Shown: piece after piece, positions 1 to 11,221 of the stretch
Position numbering within the stretch: the first letter of the stretch is position 1
Layout of the letters: every line of letters starts with the position of its first letter
Assembly: GCA_024305745.1 (NCBI GenBank)
Contig: JAHRBS010000003.1
Span: 1,178,001 to 1,242,000 of the forward strand
DNA length: 64,000 nucleotides
Direction of reading: 5' to 3'
Source of the DNA: Polyporus tsugae
Lineage: Eukaryota > Basidiomycota > Agaricomycetes > Polyporales > Polyporaceae
Made by a program: the position numbers and the translations under genes
The notes under the pieces: model-generated
What the model was told of the DNA's origin: nothing
The model's database searches: none
The model's input: the letters and a program-made list of their open reading frames with translations, nothing else

Positions 1-2440
1 CTCATCCATACTTCCTGTGGACATGTGCCATGCCGATTTTCGCGGACAGGAAGCACCTATGCGCGCGGGCTCTGTTGGCCTTCGAACTTTCGGTGGTTTG
101 ATAGACAGGCACATGGTCGCGGTGCGCATGCCTCGCGACCCGCAGGTCTCGACCGTGGCCGCCGTGGGGCGACCCGCAGCTTCGGGGTGCGAAGCGGAGT
201 TGGGGCGGGGAAGCGAAGCGAGGTAACACGGTCCCAACTCTGACTCTGATCACTTGAGTGATCGACGTCCAAACAAGTCCTAATCAATTAAAGCACTATT
301 GAGTGGTATCATCATATGTCAGGCTCACCCAAGTTCCAAGTTCCAACTGGCTCAAAGTTGAGCGGTGAGCGGTGAGGACTACTTAAAAGACCATGGAACA
401 AGGCAAATTCCGGACTCGCCGTCGGACCTCGTGGCAGCAGGCAGGCGTGAGCCAGATCCATACGTCATGACCATAGAATCCGAGTCCGCGAAGCAGCGTG
501 TTTGGGAAGTGGTTACTGATGCCGCGCTTCAGGAAGCATAAAGTGCGAAAACCACGGACGGAAGGTGCGCGGCTTGTGAGAGACTATATGGCACCCGGCA
601 GTGCGACGCGCGCAGCGTCGGTGATTAGAGCTAGTTCGTAATGCATGAGTAGTGATGCCGGATGTTGAAGGAGGGAACGAAGGGTGGACCTACGTTCCGG
701 GACGACCCAACCAGTGGACAGTACTGAATGTATACCAGAACGTCGGCTGCATGGTGAGAGAAGGGAAGAGGGCTGTTTTTCGCGCGCGGACAATGCGGTA
801 GTAGAGCGCTTTGATAGCGCTCGTTATAGGCTGTTATAGGGCGGTGAATAGGGCCACCACATTAATATTAGTACCAAGTGCGACAGGGGTAACTTAGCAA
901 GGATCGAAGATCGGAAAGATCGCCGCAGCTTGGCAGCCTGCTGAGTTGCTGTAGGCGCGTACGAAGGAGTCGGCGGCGCATGTTTTCTGTCAGCTCGATG
1001 ACTTCGGGCGCAGTTAGGTATGAACCAGCAGGGACGCTCCAAGGAAAGACCCTTCCTTCAAGTGATAACGTTGTTCAGCCGGTCTATGACGATATCCAGA
1101 GTGAATGCTGGGGATGCGACTGACGAACTTAAGACATGCCAAATTAGGCAGCTGGTGTGAATGATTCAGCTTCGGCAACGTCACCAAACAGTCGCCCACC
1201 ATTCCTTACCATCTACCACCACCATCGAACTGGCACGAGAAGGTGGATCATCCAGAGTGAAGACAGGACCAACGCCGAATTCAACGGAAGGTCGCATTGA
1301 CTTGGCAGATATGAATCTGTCGGCGGCAGATCACAGTAACTCGGGGAAAGTCGTGGCACTGGGTACCGATCAAATCGTACAGGACTAGACAGGAGCATGC
1401 TTATACTAATAGCCACGGCACGTCCACCGGCGGAGGTCATGCGTTATGCAACCAACATTGCCCCTCCCGACACGCGCTTGAACATGCCGGCCATGAAGAG
1501 ATAGACGTGGAATGTTGGTGATGAGGTCGCAGGTTGGCATCGGTACGTTGTGAGGCTGGCGGTGATGATGAAGTTACGGTATGCCAAGTAGGATCACGAA
1601 TTCTGCGTCTACTGTAGAGAGGAGCGCTAACAATTTGTAGGCAATTAAAGTGTTGCCTAACCAAAGCGTAAGTACTGAGGTTGCGGTTGTGTGGGTGGCC
1701 GCAGACTCCATCGTCCAAGACCGGGTCGGGTAAGGGAATTTGAAAGTGGGGAGCCGATTCTCGATCAGATCCAGGTGTGCGATCGAACGGCGTCTGGAGG
1801 CGGGAGATGACACGATCGTCCCAGCCCCCGTCCAAGACCGGCCACCAGAACTCAGAAGGCCAGCATTCCATTCGGTCCTGACGCAACCTATTCACCAACC
1901 TTCGTGCCTAGGCGAAGCCCATGCAACCACGAGGTCAAGGGCATGTGAGAGCAGACCGTTTCGCTCTGCGCGTCCCGTTGCTGGGGTATGGCCCGTGGCC
2001 AGATCAAACTCCGTGTGCCTCGCAGCCCTAACCCGTTGCGGCGGATGCGAGCATGGCGAAAAGGCAACGCTCCTTCTCTCGTCCGACGATTTCGTGCGAC
2101 TCATACCCACATGGCGCTCCAATAGGGCTCGTCCGTGTTTTTCGCGACGCTTCCTTCCTTTCTCCGTAGGGCATATGCGGAACTCTCGCCAGCTCTCCGC
2201 CGTCCAACACCCCATGCACCCGCTCGCCCTCGCCTGTCACCGTTCCTTTGCGCATCCATCATCTTCTCTCTCAGCGTCTCGACCCACGCTCGACACATAT
2301 GCGAATCGGATAAATAGTTGTGAGTGCTGTCTTGCTGTGCCTCCTCTCGTCTTCCATCCCTCTCAGTGACACTCTCTAGAATACATACCGCTTCTCCTAT
2401 TCAGGTTCCCGCCAACTAACGTCCCTGATCTACCTCCCGA
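1..2440. other. Upstream region without a supported gene
   Basis: No open frame here shows a recognisable domain or a convincing exon chain. Two tiny direct duplications are visible: a 7-bp unit twice at 331-344 and a 7-bp unit twice at 360-373. The last few hundred bases, with a pyrimidine-rich stretch around 2220-2420, are probably the promoter and 5' leader of the monooxygenase that starts at 2441. Confidence 0.5.
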
Positions 2441-4323
2441 ATGCCCGATTTCATGTCTATCAAGAAGCTTCGAGTCGCGATCTGGTACGCTGTCACATGT
2501 TAGATTCTCCCCTGGCAGCCGTTCTTAGACCCTTGTAGCGGTGGAGGCGTTGGCGGCCTGGTCTGTGCAGTGGCCCTTTCCCGATACCACGATATTCAAG
2601 TGGACGTTTACGAGTCGGCCAGCGCATTCACTGAGGTTGGAGCCGGTATCGGAGTATGGCCCCGCACCTGGAAAATCTTGGCCGCGCTTGGTCTCACCGA
2701 TGACCTTGCCAAAATTGCGATCGTGCCTCCTACAGACCAACCACGTACGTTTCGGTTCTTACATTGCTCTCCTTTTGCATTCCCTCTCAATGCGCCGTCC
2801 AGGGGTTGCCTTCAACTTCAGAAAGGGCGATCAACCTGAAGGCGTCAGTTTTTATACTCTTTCGACTCCAGGTGCGTTCGATGTTTGCCTGCAGGATCTC
2901 CTAAACGACCACTAAGGTGTCTCACTTTGCTACGAAGGAGGCTTGCTCGCATTCCACCGCCCCGATTTTCACGCAGTCCTCCTACGTCATCTGTCACCAC
3001 AGTGCCACACCCACACAAGCAAACGTCTCGTCTCATATAGCCATACTATCTCCCCACAACCCGCCACCAAACTCTACTTCCAAGACGGAACTACCGCAGT
3101 ATGTGACGTCCTCATAGGGGCTGATGGGGTCAAGTCAGCGGTGCGGACCGCATTAGTGAAGGAGCTCGCCGCGGTGGCTCGAGCAGAAGGGAAACCCGAA
3201 GACGCCCAAAGACTGCTAGCGGCTGGTCCACCGAAGTGGAGCGGGACAGTGGCATATCGCGCGGTGTTTCCGTCAGATACACTCAAGAGACATGCTCCGC
3301 ACCACCAGGTGCTTGAAAAGCCCATGCTGGTCAGTCCACCACACCAAGTCGTCGTTGTTTTGAGAATGACTAACTGATGGGACTACGTCTTCATGCAGTA
3401 TCTTGGGAAGGACTCCGTGAGTTCTGTACAGTGCAGATGCGCGATCTTGCTACTAACCGAGGCCCAGGAGTTGACAGTATACCCAATAGCACGTGGCACA
3501 CTGGTCAATTTCGCCGCCTTCCGTTCCCGGTACGACCGGGAGAACTCGACATTCAACGGGGCTTGGGTACAAGACGTTTCTAGAGAGGAATTTTTTGCAG
3601 ACTTTGCTGGGTGGGAGCCAGAGGTACAGAGTCTCATTCAGGTATGTGGTCGGCCTACTATATTGTCACCGGGGCATTGAAGATCCCCATTTTAGTCGGT
3701 ACAGAAAGTGAACCGATGGGCGATCCACACAACATCACCCCTGCCCTCTTTCGTCTCTGGTCGGGTAGCTCTCTTGGGCGACGCGGTGCGTCATAACCAC
3801 CTCAGGTTTTGGGCGAAATCACTGACCTTTCTTGTACTTTGCCACAGGCCCACGCCATGATGCCATACCAGGGATCCGGCGCAGGGCAGGCTATTGAGGT
3901 ACGCTATCACCCAAACTCGGTCCATATTGTCGCCGATCCACTAACACCTCCCGGGCCGTGTCCTGTCCGCGGTCGTTCTCGCAGGATGGCTACGTGCTCG
4001 CTACGCTGCTCGGCGACTCCCGAACAACGCTGTCGACGATCGACCGTGCACTGCGTGCATACGATGCCATCCGAAGACCTTTCGCCCAGCGGGTGCAGGC
4101 AGGATCGCGCGAGAATGGCCTGCTGTACACCCTGAACTTCCCTGGCCTCACGTTCGATCGCCCCGTCCACAAGTCGGATCGCGAGGATGTGGCCCGGCTA
4201 GCGGAGATCCGGTCCCGCATCGAGACGAACTGGCAGTGGGCGTGGAACACGACTATCGACGGGGACCTCAGCCGAGCGCTGAGGATGCTGGACGGCCCCG
4301 CCGCCAACAGGCGGCGAACATGA
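2441..4323 (+). CDS. FAD-dependent monooxygenase, salicylate hydroxylase-like
   Basis: A class A flavoprotein monooxygenase (FAD_binding_3 type), which would hydroxylate an aromatic substrate using NAD(P)H and O2. The first exon encodes MPDFMSIKKLRVAI. After a 54-nt intron (2485-2538) the dinucleotide-binding loop CGGGVGGLVCAVAL appears, the Rossmann GxGxxG. The middle reads VCDVLIGADGVKSAVR, the DG motif of the family. Near 3760-3870, across an intron, the exons join to VALLGDAAHAMMPYQGSGAG, the GD motif that contacts the FAD ribityl chain. The C-terminus ends RRRT at 4323. At least five short introns splice in frame, and no stop or frameshift was found. About 420 residues is normal for the family. 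No signal peptide is seen, so it is probably cytosolic. The substrate cannot be told from sequence. The gene stands alone, with no obvious pathway partner nearby. Confidence 0.9.
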
Positions 4324-6155
4324 CAACGCTGTGCGCTGGGTGTTGTCGGGGTGTCCCGGTGGTAGTCGGCTCTTGTGAGGAGTACAGGGACCAGACCGCT
4401 TCCTAACTTATACCTATGCCTCGGTCCCAGAAAATATGCATGTTGGTACGTGTCATCGACCTGCTTGGTTCTCGTACATCTTACAAGGTGCCTCACTGAC
4501 TCCAGTCTGTGCCTTTCTAGGCATGTATTGTAGGGCTCTTGGTATTCAGCGCACTATGGCATTCACGGATAATTCGGCTTCGACTCGGCAGTATCACCAT
4601 GCTTGTATCACTACCATCTTTACCAATCCATTACTAGCTCATCCAAACGCCGTGGCCGTACGACGGGACATTCCGCGACGGTGGGCAAGCCAAGTATTTG
4701 ACGTGCGTCAATGCGCCCGATGTCGGCACCGTCGGCGGTTCCAGCGTGAGGCGGGCCCCAGCGACTTGTCAGTGGAAGTAATGCGGGATCATACTGGTCG
4801 TCTGCGTCAAGGGCGGAGCGATCCATCCCCATGGAAAAAGGTCAGTAGACCCACCGTTGCCATACCTAGAGACCTAAAGACTGGGATCTTCCAAACGCAG
4901 GTGGCCGTTTCTGAGATGCTCGGCTTCTGCGGCGCAACACATCGTCGGGACACAGCGAGGCCCGGTCGCTGCTGTTTCCATCTCTCTTCCAGCGTAAGCG
5001 ACGTCGGACGTTTTCGGTGCTCGCACCTCTGTTTGCGACCCACGGCGCACGGTGTCTGGCCCCGCGGATGTCCCCGGCGTCATCCTACCGTCAGACACGC
5101 ACTTGTGGGGTAGGTACCTCTGCTTATTCGCTTTGACGGAGGTCAGCTGAGCTCGACCATTACGGCTTTGCTTACGGCTACCCGTAGAGACAACGTCGTT
5201 GGTTTACGCTTTCTAGAATGCTCAGCGCTTACTGGCTCCTGATCGCTACGGGTCTTCAAGGCAACGTCGAATGGATCCATAGAATGATTACGTCCCAGCG
5301 TCTCCTTTGTATTATGTAGACAGCCAGCGCGTTTCGTCGGCAACGGCCTCGGGCCCTCGACCTGCCAAGCGTCTCGACATCCAGAGCCTCCTGAGAAACG
5401 TAAGCTGCCGATTCTTGGAGGGCAGGGCGGACAGCGATCCTCGTACAGTACTTACTGGATCGTGCCTATTATGTGAGTTGCTGTTCGTGCGTCGCGGTCA
5501 TTCGAACGCTATTAATATTCGCCATCTAACTCGGAGTCGACGAGGCATCGGACTTTGTACACTAGTATGTATTACTATGGTGTCGAGTTGCGGCTTGGCA
5601 CCGTTGCATGGACTCTCCACCGACCACAGAGGTCGTCCTCTTAAGTATAACGAACCAATGTATATACATGTTGTTCCACGCGTTCCTGATACATACGCAC
5701 TATCCTAAACATCGTCCGCCGCATAGAGGAACTCCGCGGGTCAAGAGCGGCACCGAGGAAAAGAACGTCCGAGTCGCTGGCTTGTAGTTCATGGAGAGTC
5801 GCTGTTATGTACGCCCCATCTAAGGCCCCGGGTACTTACCACATAGCGATAAAGCGTGTAGCAAGGATTGAGACCGGGTTGTCGCTGCGCCGGCATTGGG
5901 ACTCGCTTGGTATGTTGGCCCCGACGCCTTGATGGCAAATGGGAGCAATCATAATTCGGGCGACACACGTACTACCGGGCATGAGACCTCTACATCAATC
6001 TTGTCACTGGCATGGCAGTGCCCGAAGAGGAAAATGACGATAGCGATAAGTTCGAACAGACAGGACGTTATTTGTTGTTTATTACTTGTCGACGAACCAT
6101 GACTCCATGCTAGGGGGCGGGCAAACATTCCGTTTTCCCCCTATGAGGTGATTTG

Positions 6156-6231
6156 ATTTGAGCATTAATGTGCATACTCGAGGAAAGGACATCATTTGAG
6201 CATTAATATGCATACTCGGGGAAAGGACATC
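6156..6231. repeat. 38-bp tandem duplication, two copies
   Basis: Two directly adjacent 38-bp units, 6156-6193 and 6194-6231, differ at only two positions. Each unit starts ATTTGAGCATTAAT and ends GGAAAGGACATC. The unit is more AT-rich than the DNA around it and contains a short ATTAATxTGCAT core. It looks like a recent local slippage or duplication. No function is evident. Confidence 0.85.
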
Positions 6232-6866
6232 ATTACGGTTCTTCCAAGAACCGGCTACTACTAAGTAGAGTGCGTCTTCCTAGGTGGGGCACGTGATCGG
6301 CGTGAACCCGAGGTTTCCCGTGGGGTCGGGCGTCGTCGGGTCTTCACAACGTTCTATGGCCGCCCCTGCTCACGGCAGAAAGAGGCCAGGGGCCACCGGA
6401 GTCGATGGTAGTATTGCACGGCTCGAAAGTCCCGTCGCGAACGTGACGTCTTCCGCTTATCTGACACCTTGTCGCTATTACAGGCCGGACGCGTGGTGCC
6501 TTGGGGTCGGTGCTGCGCAGTTTAAAGGCCGAAATTAAGGGTGCGTTCGACCTGTATTCCTCCATGGCTCCCGACTTATCTTCAATAACGTTTCAGGGAG
6601 ACGGAACTCGCGATGGATGGGGTGATATCGATACACCGTTCGGGTTTGCGGATGGCGAGGGCGGACCGTTGTGTTGGGACTGGCCGGCTGAGAGAGATAT
6701 GGCATGTGTGAGCCAGTCAGGTGGTTTACTGATGCACGCAGCGCAGGCTGCTAGGTCGAGCCATTCGTTGTCCCCGACGGTGCGTGTTCGGACTATGGCG
6801 GTGAGGCTGAAGAGTTATGCTGATGCAGTCGTCTGCAGGCGAGTGAATATCGGCTGCGGCTTTCCG

Positions 6867-7054
6867 TATACATAGCCTTTCGCTGCGTGACACCACCCTC
6901 CTTCGGCTTCACGCCTGATTCCTACTTATGTACTATTCCATACGTTGCCTTTCTCCACATACTCCTGCCTCGCGAACATTCGCTATACATAGACATTCGC
7001 AGCGTGGGCCAGACCAGCGACCATCATGTTCACGGTTGATTGCTACTCGTGTAT
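6867..7054. repeat. Degenerate tandem repeat, period about 117 bp
   Basis: The string TATACATAG starts at 6867 and again at 6984. Similar, imperfect sequence follows each copy: a ..TTCGCxGCGTG.. segment, then ..TTCACG..TGATT..TACT... The second copy is incomplete or diverged beyond about 7054. This reads as a decayed duplication of a roughly 117-bp unit. It was judged by eye, and the later part of the match is weak. Confidence 0.4.
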
Positions 7055-8048
7055 GCCTCGCGACGTCTGTGTTCCCAGTCAATGCCACGGAGTGCCGATT
7101 CAGTCTACATGATGCGGAACCATGTCATGGGCCCGTACGGTACCACACGCCGAAGAAGGAGAAGAACCGGGCGCGGGCGGGGCACCCGCCGCTCTACACC
7201 CCAAGTTACGACTGAGGGCGTACAGCGGTTCAGCGAACCATCACTGCATCCCGGCCGGCCCGGTTGAGCACCTAGACGAATAGGCAATTCAGCGTCCAGA
7301 AGAGCAACTTTGACAGGACTCCGTATGCACTAGTACTGTCATGAGCATGTCTCTGCGTCATCGGCGGCATCCTGTGAAGCACAGCAAGCTGGATACCGTT
7401 AAAACTTTCCTTGTGCTGGCTTGGTATGCGTAACTGAGCGCGGGCCGAGTCCTTCTAGAGAGGCTTTGTGGCGTTCGAGAACTTCAAGCTTCCAGTATGA
7501 GTACCGAGGATGTCCATGTTCAAGTAACTAGCATGGAACCCACCCGATGCCACCGTATAGAAACCGATACTCAATCCAACAAACCGGCGCACTAAGAGTG
7601 TTTTGAGTGCCTTAGCTCCGGTTTTGATTGTACCGCAGGACGTACAGTACAGCTCGCGGGGGCAGAAGTGTCTTCAACTGATACTGACCGCTGCGGAGAT
7701 CCCTTCAACGTCGCCGTAACCTCCTGGAATCAATAGTTTAATTGCTAAATCGACTGCATGTGCGTCACTATGGCACCGCACGTCCACGAGGTGAATTCAG
7801 AGCCATATGCACAAGGCTGCGCAAACCGTTGCGTCAGATATGCTTGAGGACAAATGCGCATGCACGTTCACAGAAGACGGAACACTCTATGGTGCAGGCC
7901 GGGGTCGCTCGAGACCTTCTAGCGGTGCCTATATGAGGGCCCTGGGAGCATCATGTACGCACCCTGCCCTTGCCCTCGCCCTGAGACCGCTTCGCCGTGG
8001 AACGCAGAACTTCGAGGCACCTTCGGCATGGCGTTCGTCATTCCTCAT

Positions 8049-9415
8049 TCAACGAATCGGGATCGGGAGTCCCAGGATGCCCGTCGGTGCGGTTCCTCCG
8101 CCGGACTGGCACCCCATTTCCACACCGTCGTAGGGCCCATCGTGATCCGATTCGTTGTTGAACAGGAGGCTCACGCTGCCGGTGCTGCAGTCGGGGCTCG
8201 GGTTGTCCTGACCTGAATGTCGGGGTTGACTCTCGTCAGCGGACGCTTGAAGGAGGAACAGCGCCTAGATGGACGAACCGGGGCAGGCATCCCACCCCCC
8301 AGAATTTCCGATGTGCATCTCTCCGTTCGGGTGGTGGAAGCCAAGCAGGATCGGGGGCAGAATGGGCACCGGGTCGTCCTTGTTGTTGATGTGTGTGACC
8401 GACCGGTTCTGCGCGTCGACGCAGTTCGCGAATTCCTGGTTGCCCACCTGTTGACACGGCAACGACGAAGGAGTCAACGAAATTACCCTGACGGATGCAA
8501 AGCGGAGTTGACAATACGCACACGAGGCGTGCCATATCCGACGAAGCGGACATTTGTCCCGTTCGGGAGGTGGAGCGGGAGGAACGCGAAGTCCAGCAGA
8601 GCGATCGCAGCACCTGTCAAATAGCACCATCGTCGGCTCGCGAGCATATGACCTTGAGAATCGATCGTACTTACCGAGAGAATGGCCTGTAACAGTGACC
8701 TTGTTAACGCTGTATTTGTCCATCCCTTGTTGGACGGCTTCAAGAACATCGGACGCAGACCTTGGGCGTACTGGTCAAACAAAGAAAACCGCACAACAAA
8801 AATACACATGTGGGACATACCTCGAATGGACCCCGAGGAAGCCTGCGTGCGCTGCAATGGGCAACGTGAGTCCAGGGAACAGACTCAAGTCGAGCGGCAC
8901 AAGGGTAGTGACGGCGTCGGTCAAGGCGGGAACACTGTCAAACGAGCTTAATCAGAATAAGCTCCGATTGCACGCGGGGCGAATTTCCCACATCTTCGCC
9001 ACGTCAGTCCCTTGGTGGGAGACGATGACTTCGTTCAACGTGGGGTCGTAGCCGACGAACCCTATCATTTGGATACCGGACGGAGATTGAGAGCGTTGTA
9101 GCGAAATAGATGGGGAAGTGAAGAGGGCTTACAGAATTGCGTCACTACGCCGTCCCCGCCCGAGGCGATGGGCTTGAAAGAAGGGTTGGCCTGGCAGTTC
9201 GGTCCGCAGTTCCAGGCAAGCGTGTTGGCAGGCTCGCAATACGAGGTACTAGCGTACCAGGTATATGGCTTGAAGGAAGAGATTTCGGCGAGTGGGATAG
9301 GCGCGATATCTCCCTCTCGACGCTGTGGTGTCAAGGGCGTCAAGGTGGGGATCGCGCGCCCGGCGGCCAGCGCAGCGAGGATGGTGATGATGGCAAACCG
9401 AGGGGAAGAAGCCAT
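8049..9415 (-). CDS. Secreted class 3 lipase / feruloyl-esterase-like hydrolase
   Basis: An alpha/beta hydrolase of the fungal Lipase_3 family, which cleaves ester bonds in acylglycerols or feruloyl-polysaccharides outside the cell. The start at 9415 gives a signal peptide, MASSPRFAIITILAALAAG, cleaved near residue 19-20. The mature part contains PYTWYASTSYC and GPNCQANPSFKPIASGGDG, then GYDPTLNEVIVSHQGT. The nucleophile elbow is VTVTGHSLG (catalytic Ser), interrupted by an intron and followed by AAIALLDFAFLPLHL. SVTHINNKDDPVPILPP carries the likely acid, and LGFHHPNGEMHI or SDHDGPYDGVEMGC supplies the His. At least six introns, one using an AAG acceptor, splice in frame to a stop at 8049-8051. 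Cysteines suggest disulfides. No GPI-like tail is seen. A TATA-like box lies about 70 bp upstream. Lipase versus esterase activity cannot be separated from sequence. Confidence 0.9.
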
Positions 9416-9484
9416 GGTCGAGCTGTCCTTCGGAGATGTGGGGCTCGAGGAGGAGGCCTGGTCAGGGCGGACGTCGCGAAGCCT

Positions 9485-9492
9485 GTATTTAT
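9485..9492 (-). promoter_or_regulatory. TATA-like box of the lipase gene
   Basis: On the minus strand the sequence reads TATAAATA, ending about 70 bp before the lipase ATG at 9415. The spacing suits a short 5' leader. No other strong TATA-like string lies in the 100 bp upstream. Confidence 0.45.
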
Positions 9493-9495
9493 AAA

Positions 9496-11221
9496 CGGCG
9501 ACAGAGATGCTGCTGCTTCATCGGGGGCGAAGGGCATCCTCAAATGAGCTGCAACACACAACTATAGACGACGCACAGGGTGCGAAACGAGGCAGAAGAA
9601 GGCGGCAGAGACGGCACATTGACAGAGCATGGCCTGGCAGGTGCCGATAAGGCCTAGAGGACAGCTGGTTCTAGTGGCTAGCTGCGGACCGTTGTCGTCC
9701 GAGACCATACGCGCAATGGACTTGCTCACTGCTCAGTACACCGCTGGCAGCTAAGTCGAATCTGAAAGGTTATAACGTTATGACTCGGAGCTTCATGCTA
9801 TAGTTGACTCCGAACCCAAAATGAAAAGAATAGCCACCGCGACGTTGAGACGTGTCTGACCACCGGCCGCACTTTTCTGGCATTCTAAACTGCCACAGCG
9901 TGTGGGAACAGTCCCTACTGAGCGGCTGCCTTCGACCTCAGCCCATTGAGAGTTTCAGCGGGTAAAAAATCCCGAAGGCGCCATTGGTACCAAAGTTAGG
10001 TAGGACCGTTCGTCTTCGGGTGGTGGGTACTTCACCCGCTGAGTGCCGTCGAACTTGAGAAGCGCTAAGTTGGGACTCACCTGGTTCGTCGATTATGACA
10101 TGTCAGTATGACTCTTCGCTGTATGCGTGCGCGCAACGTATTCATCGACGACGGCGGGCCACTGATGGACGATACAACGAGGATGGTGTGCAGCTTGCAA
10201 ATGGACCGCCGGGAACGTTGCTGGAGTCGAACCAGCAGCCCTGGCGTCTCAATTCGCCTTCCCGCGCCACCGCACCGGGAAATCCCGAATCGTTCTTGGA
10301 GTTGCCCCTGGTGTGCCATACTTAGTGAGATCCGCAACTGCCAGCACTCCTGCTCATTCAGTCGATTTCTAGTAGTCGCGTCGGGATTCACAGACGAGAA
10401 GACCTGCATCGCGGCATTAGGTACGTCGGAATCGGCATGATAACAAGTTAGGGAGTCTGCAGAACCGCTGGCAGGGACTGGGCCGCCTTCAGCTTTACGT
10501 ATTGTAATGATCCACCTCGCCCTGTCCTCGACGGTTTCGTGGTTAGTACAACCCAGGCGAACCATGTGTTCTCATGTTATCTATGTACGCCCCTCCGGGT
10601 ACCTCGTGGACACTGAATCGTCCCGTCCCACTGCATACAGATGCCGGTACCTGGTACCTAGGGCCCGGACGTCGGTCTATATCGTCACCGCCCTGGAAGC
10701 CTACAAGTACTGTACTCATACTGTACACCGCCCATTTACTTTTACGCAATTCAATTCAGCAACAATGCACCTATTAGAGTGCTCCGAATTATCGACCTAT
10801 GGGATACAAGCTTCAAGGGGGTGTTCGAAGTTGTTATTATTCTTGGACTGTTCACCCCGTCACCGGCTAATGCATTGACACTCCCGCCGGCCCCGCGCGA
10901 GAAACACGGGGTACCTCAACAAGTATGAGGAAGTTTGCCGGGGCTGCCTCTCTTGGTGATTTCCCGGATGACGCAGCGGACGGGTTCCTGTATCCGACGA
11001 TCTACCCGCTACATTCAGGTCCCTACGCATCAGAACTCTCGATGACGTGAACGCCAGTCCCAGCTCGCCGGTTTGTCATTTACTGTTGAGTATGTAATGG
11101 CGAATTCACAGATAGAGAGAGACACGGTCGAGCGACCAACCTTCCACACCACACCGCACCTAGCGTCAAAGCCGAAGACGTGATTAGAAGAAGAGCTGTC
11201 GCAAGTGCGACTCCAAGTGTC
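9496..11221. other. Intergenic region between lipase and M28 peptidase genes
   Basis: This holds the lipase promoter at its left end and, at its right end, the 3' flank of the peptidase gene, which ends at 11222. Frames such as 10077-10565 have no recognisable motif and no supporting exons. I see no repeat with clear boundaries and no RNA gene. Confidence 0.45.

Larger units (their letters stand above)
4324..8048. other. Gene-poor interval
   Basis: Base composition is close to even, and stops occur at about the density expected of non-coding DNA. The longest frames (for example 4436-5113) are rich in Arg, Cys and Ser, match no family I know and have no plausible intron chain. Apart from the two small repeats listed separately (6156-6231 and 6867-7054) I see nothing here. 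It may be old, decayed mobile-element DNA, but no terminal repeat or protein relic supports that. Confidence 0.45.

Noticed and set aside
1740..2369. A 209-codon plus-strand frame before the monooxygenase
   Set aside because: No motif. It overlaps the likely promoter and leader of the monooxygenase, and similar frames exist on the other strand.
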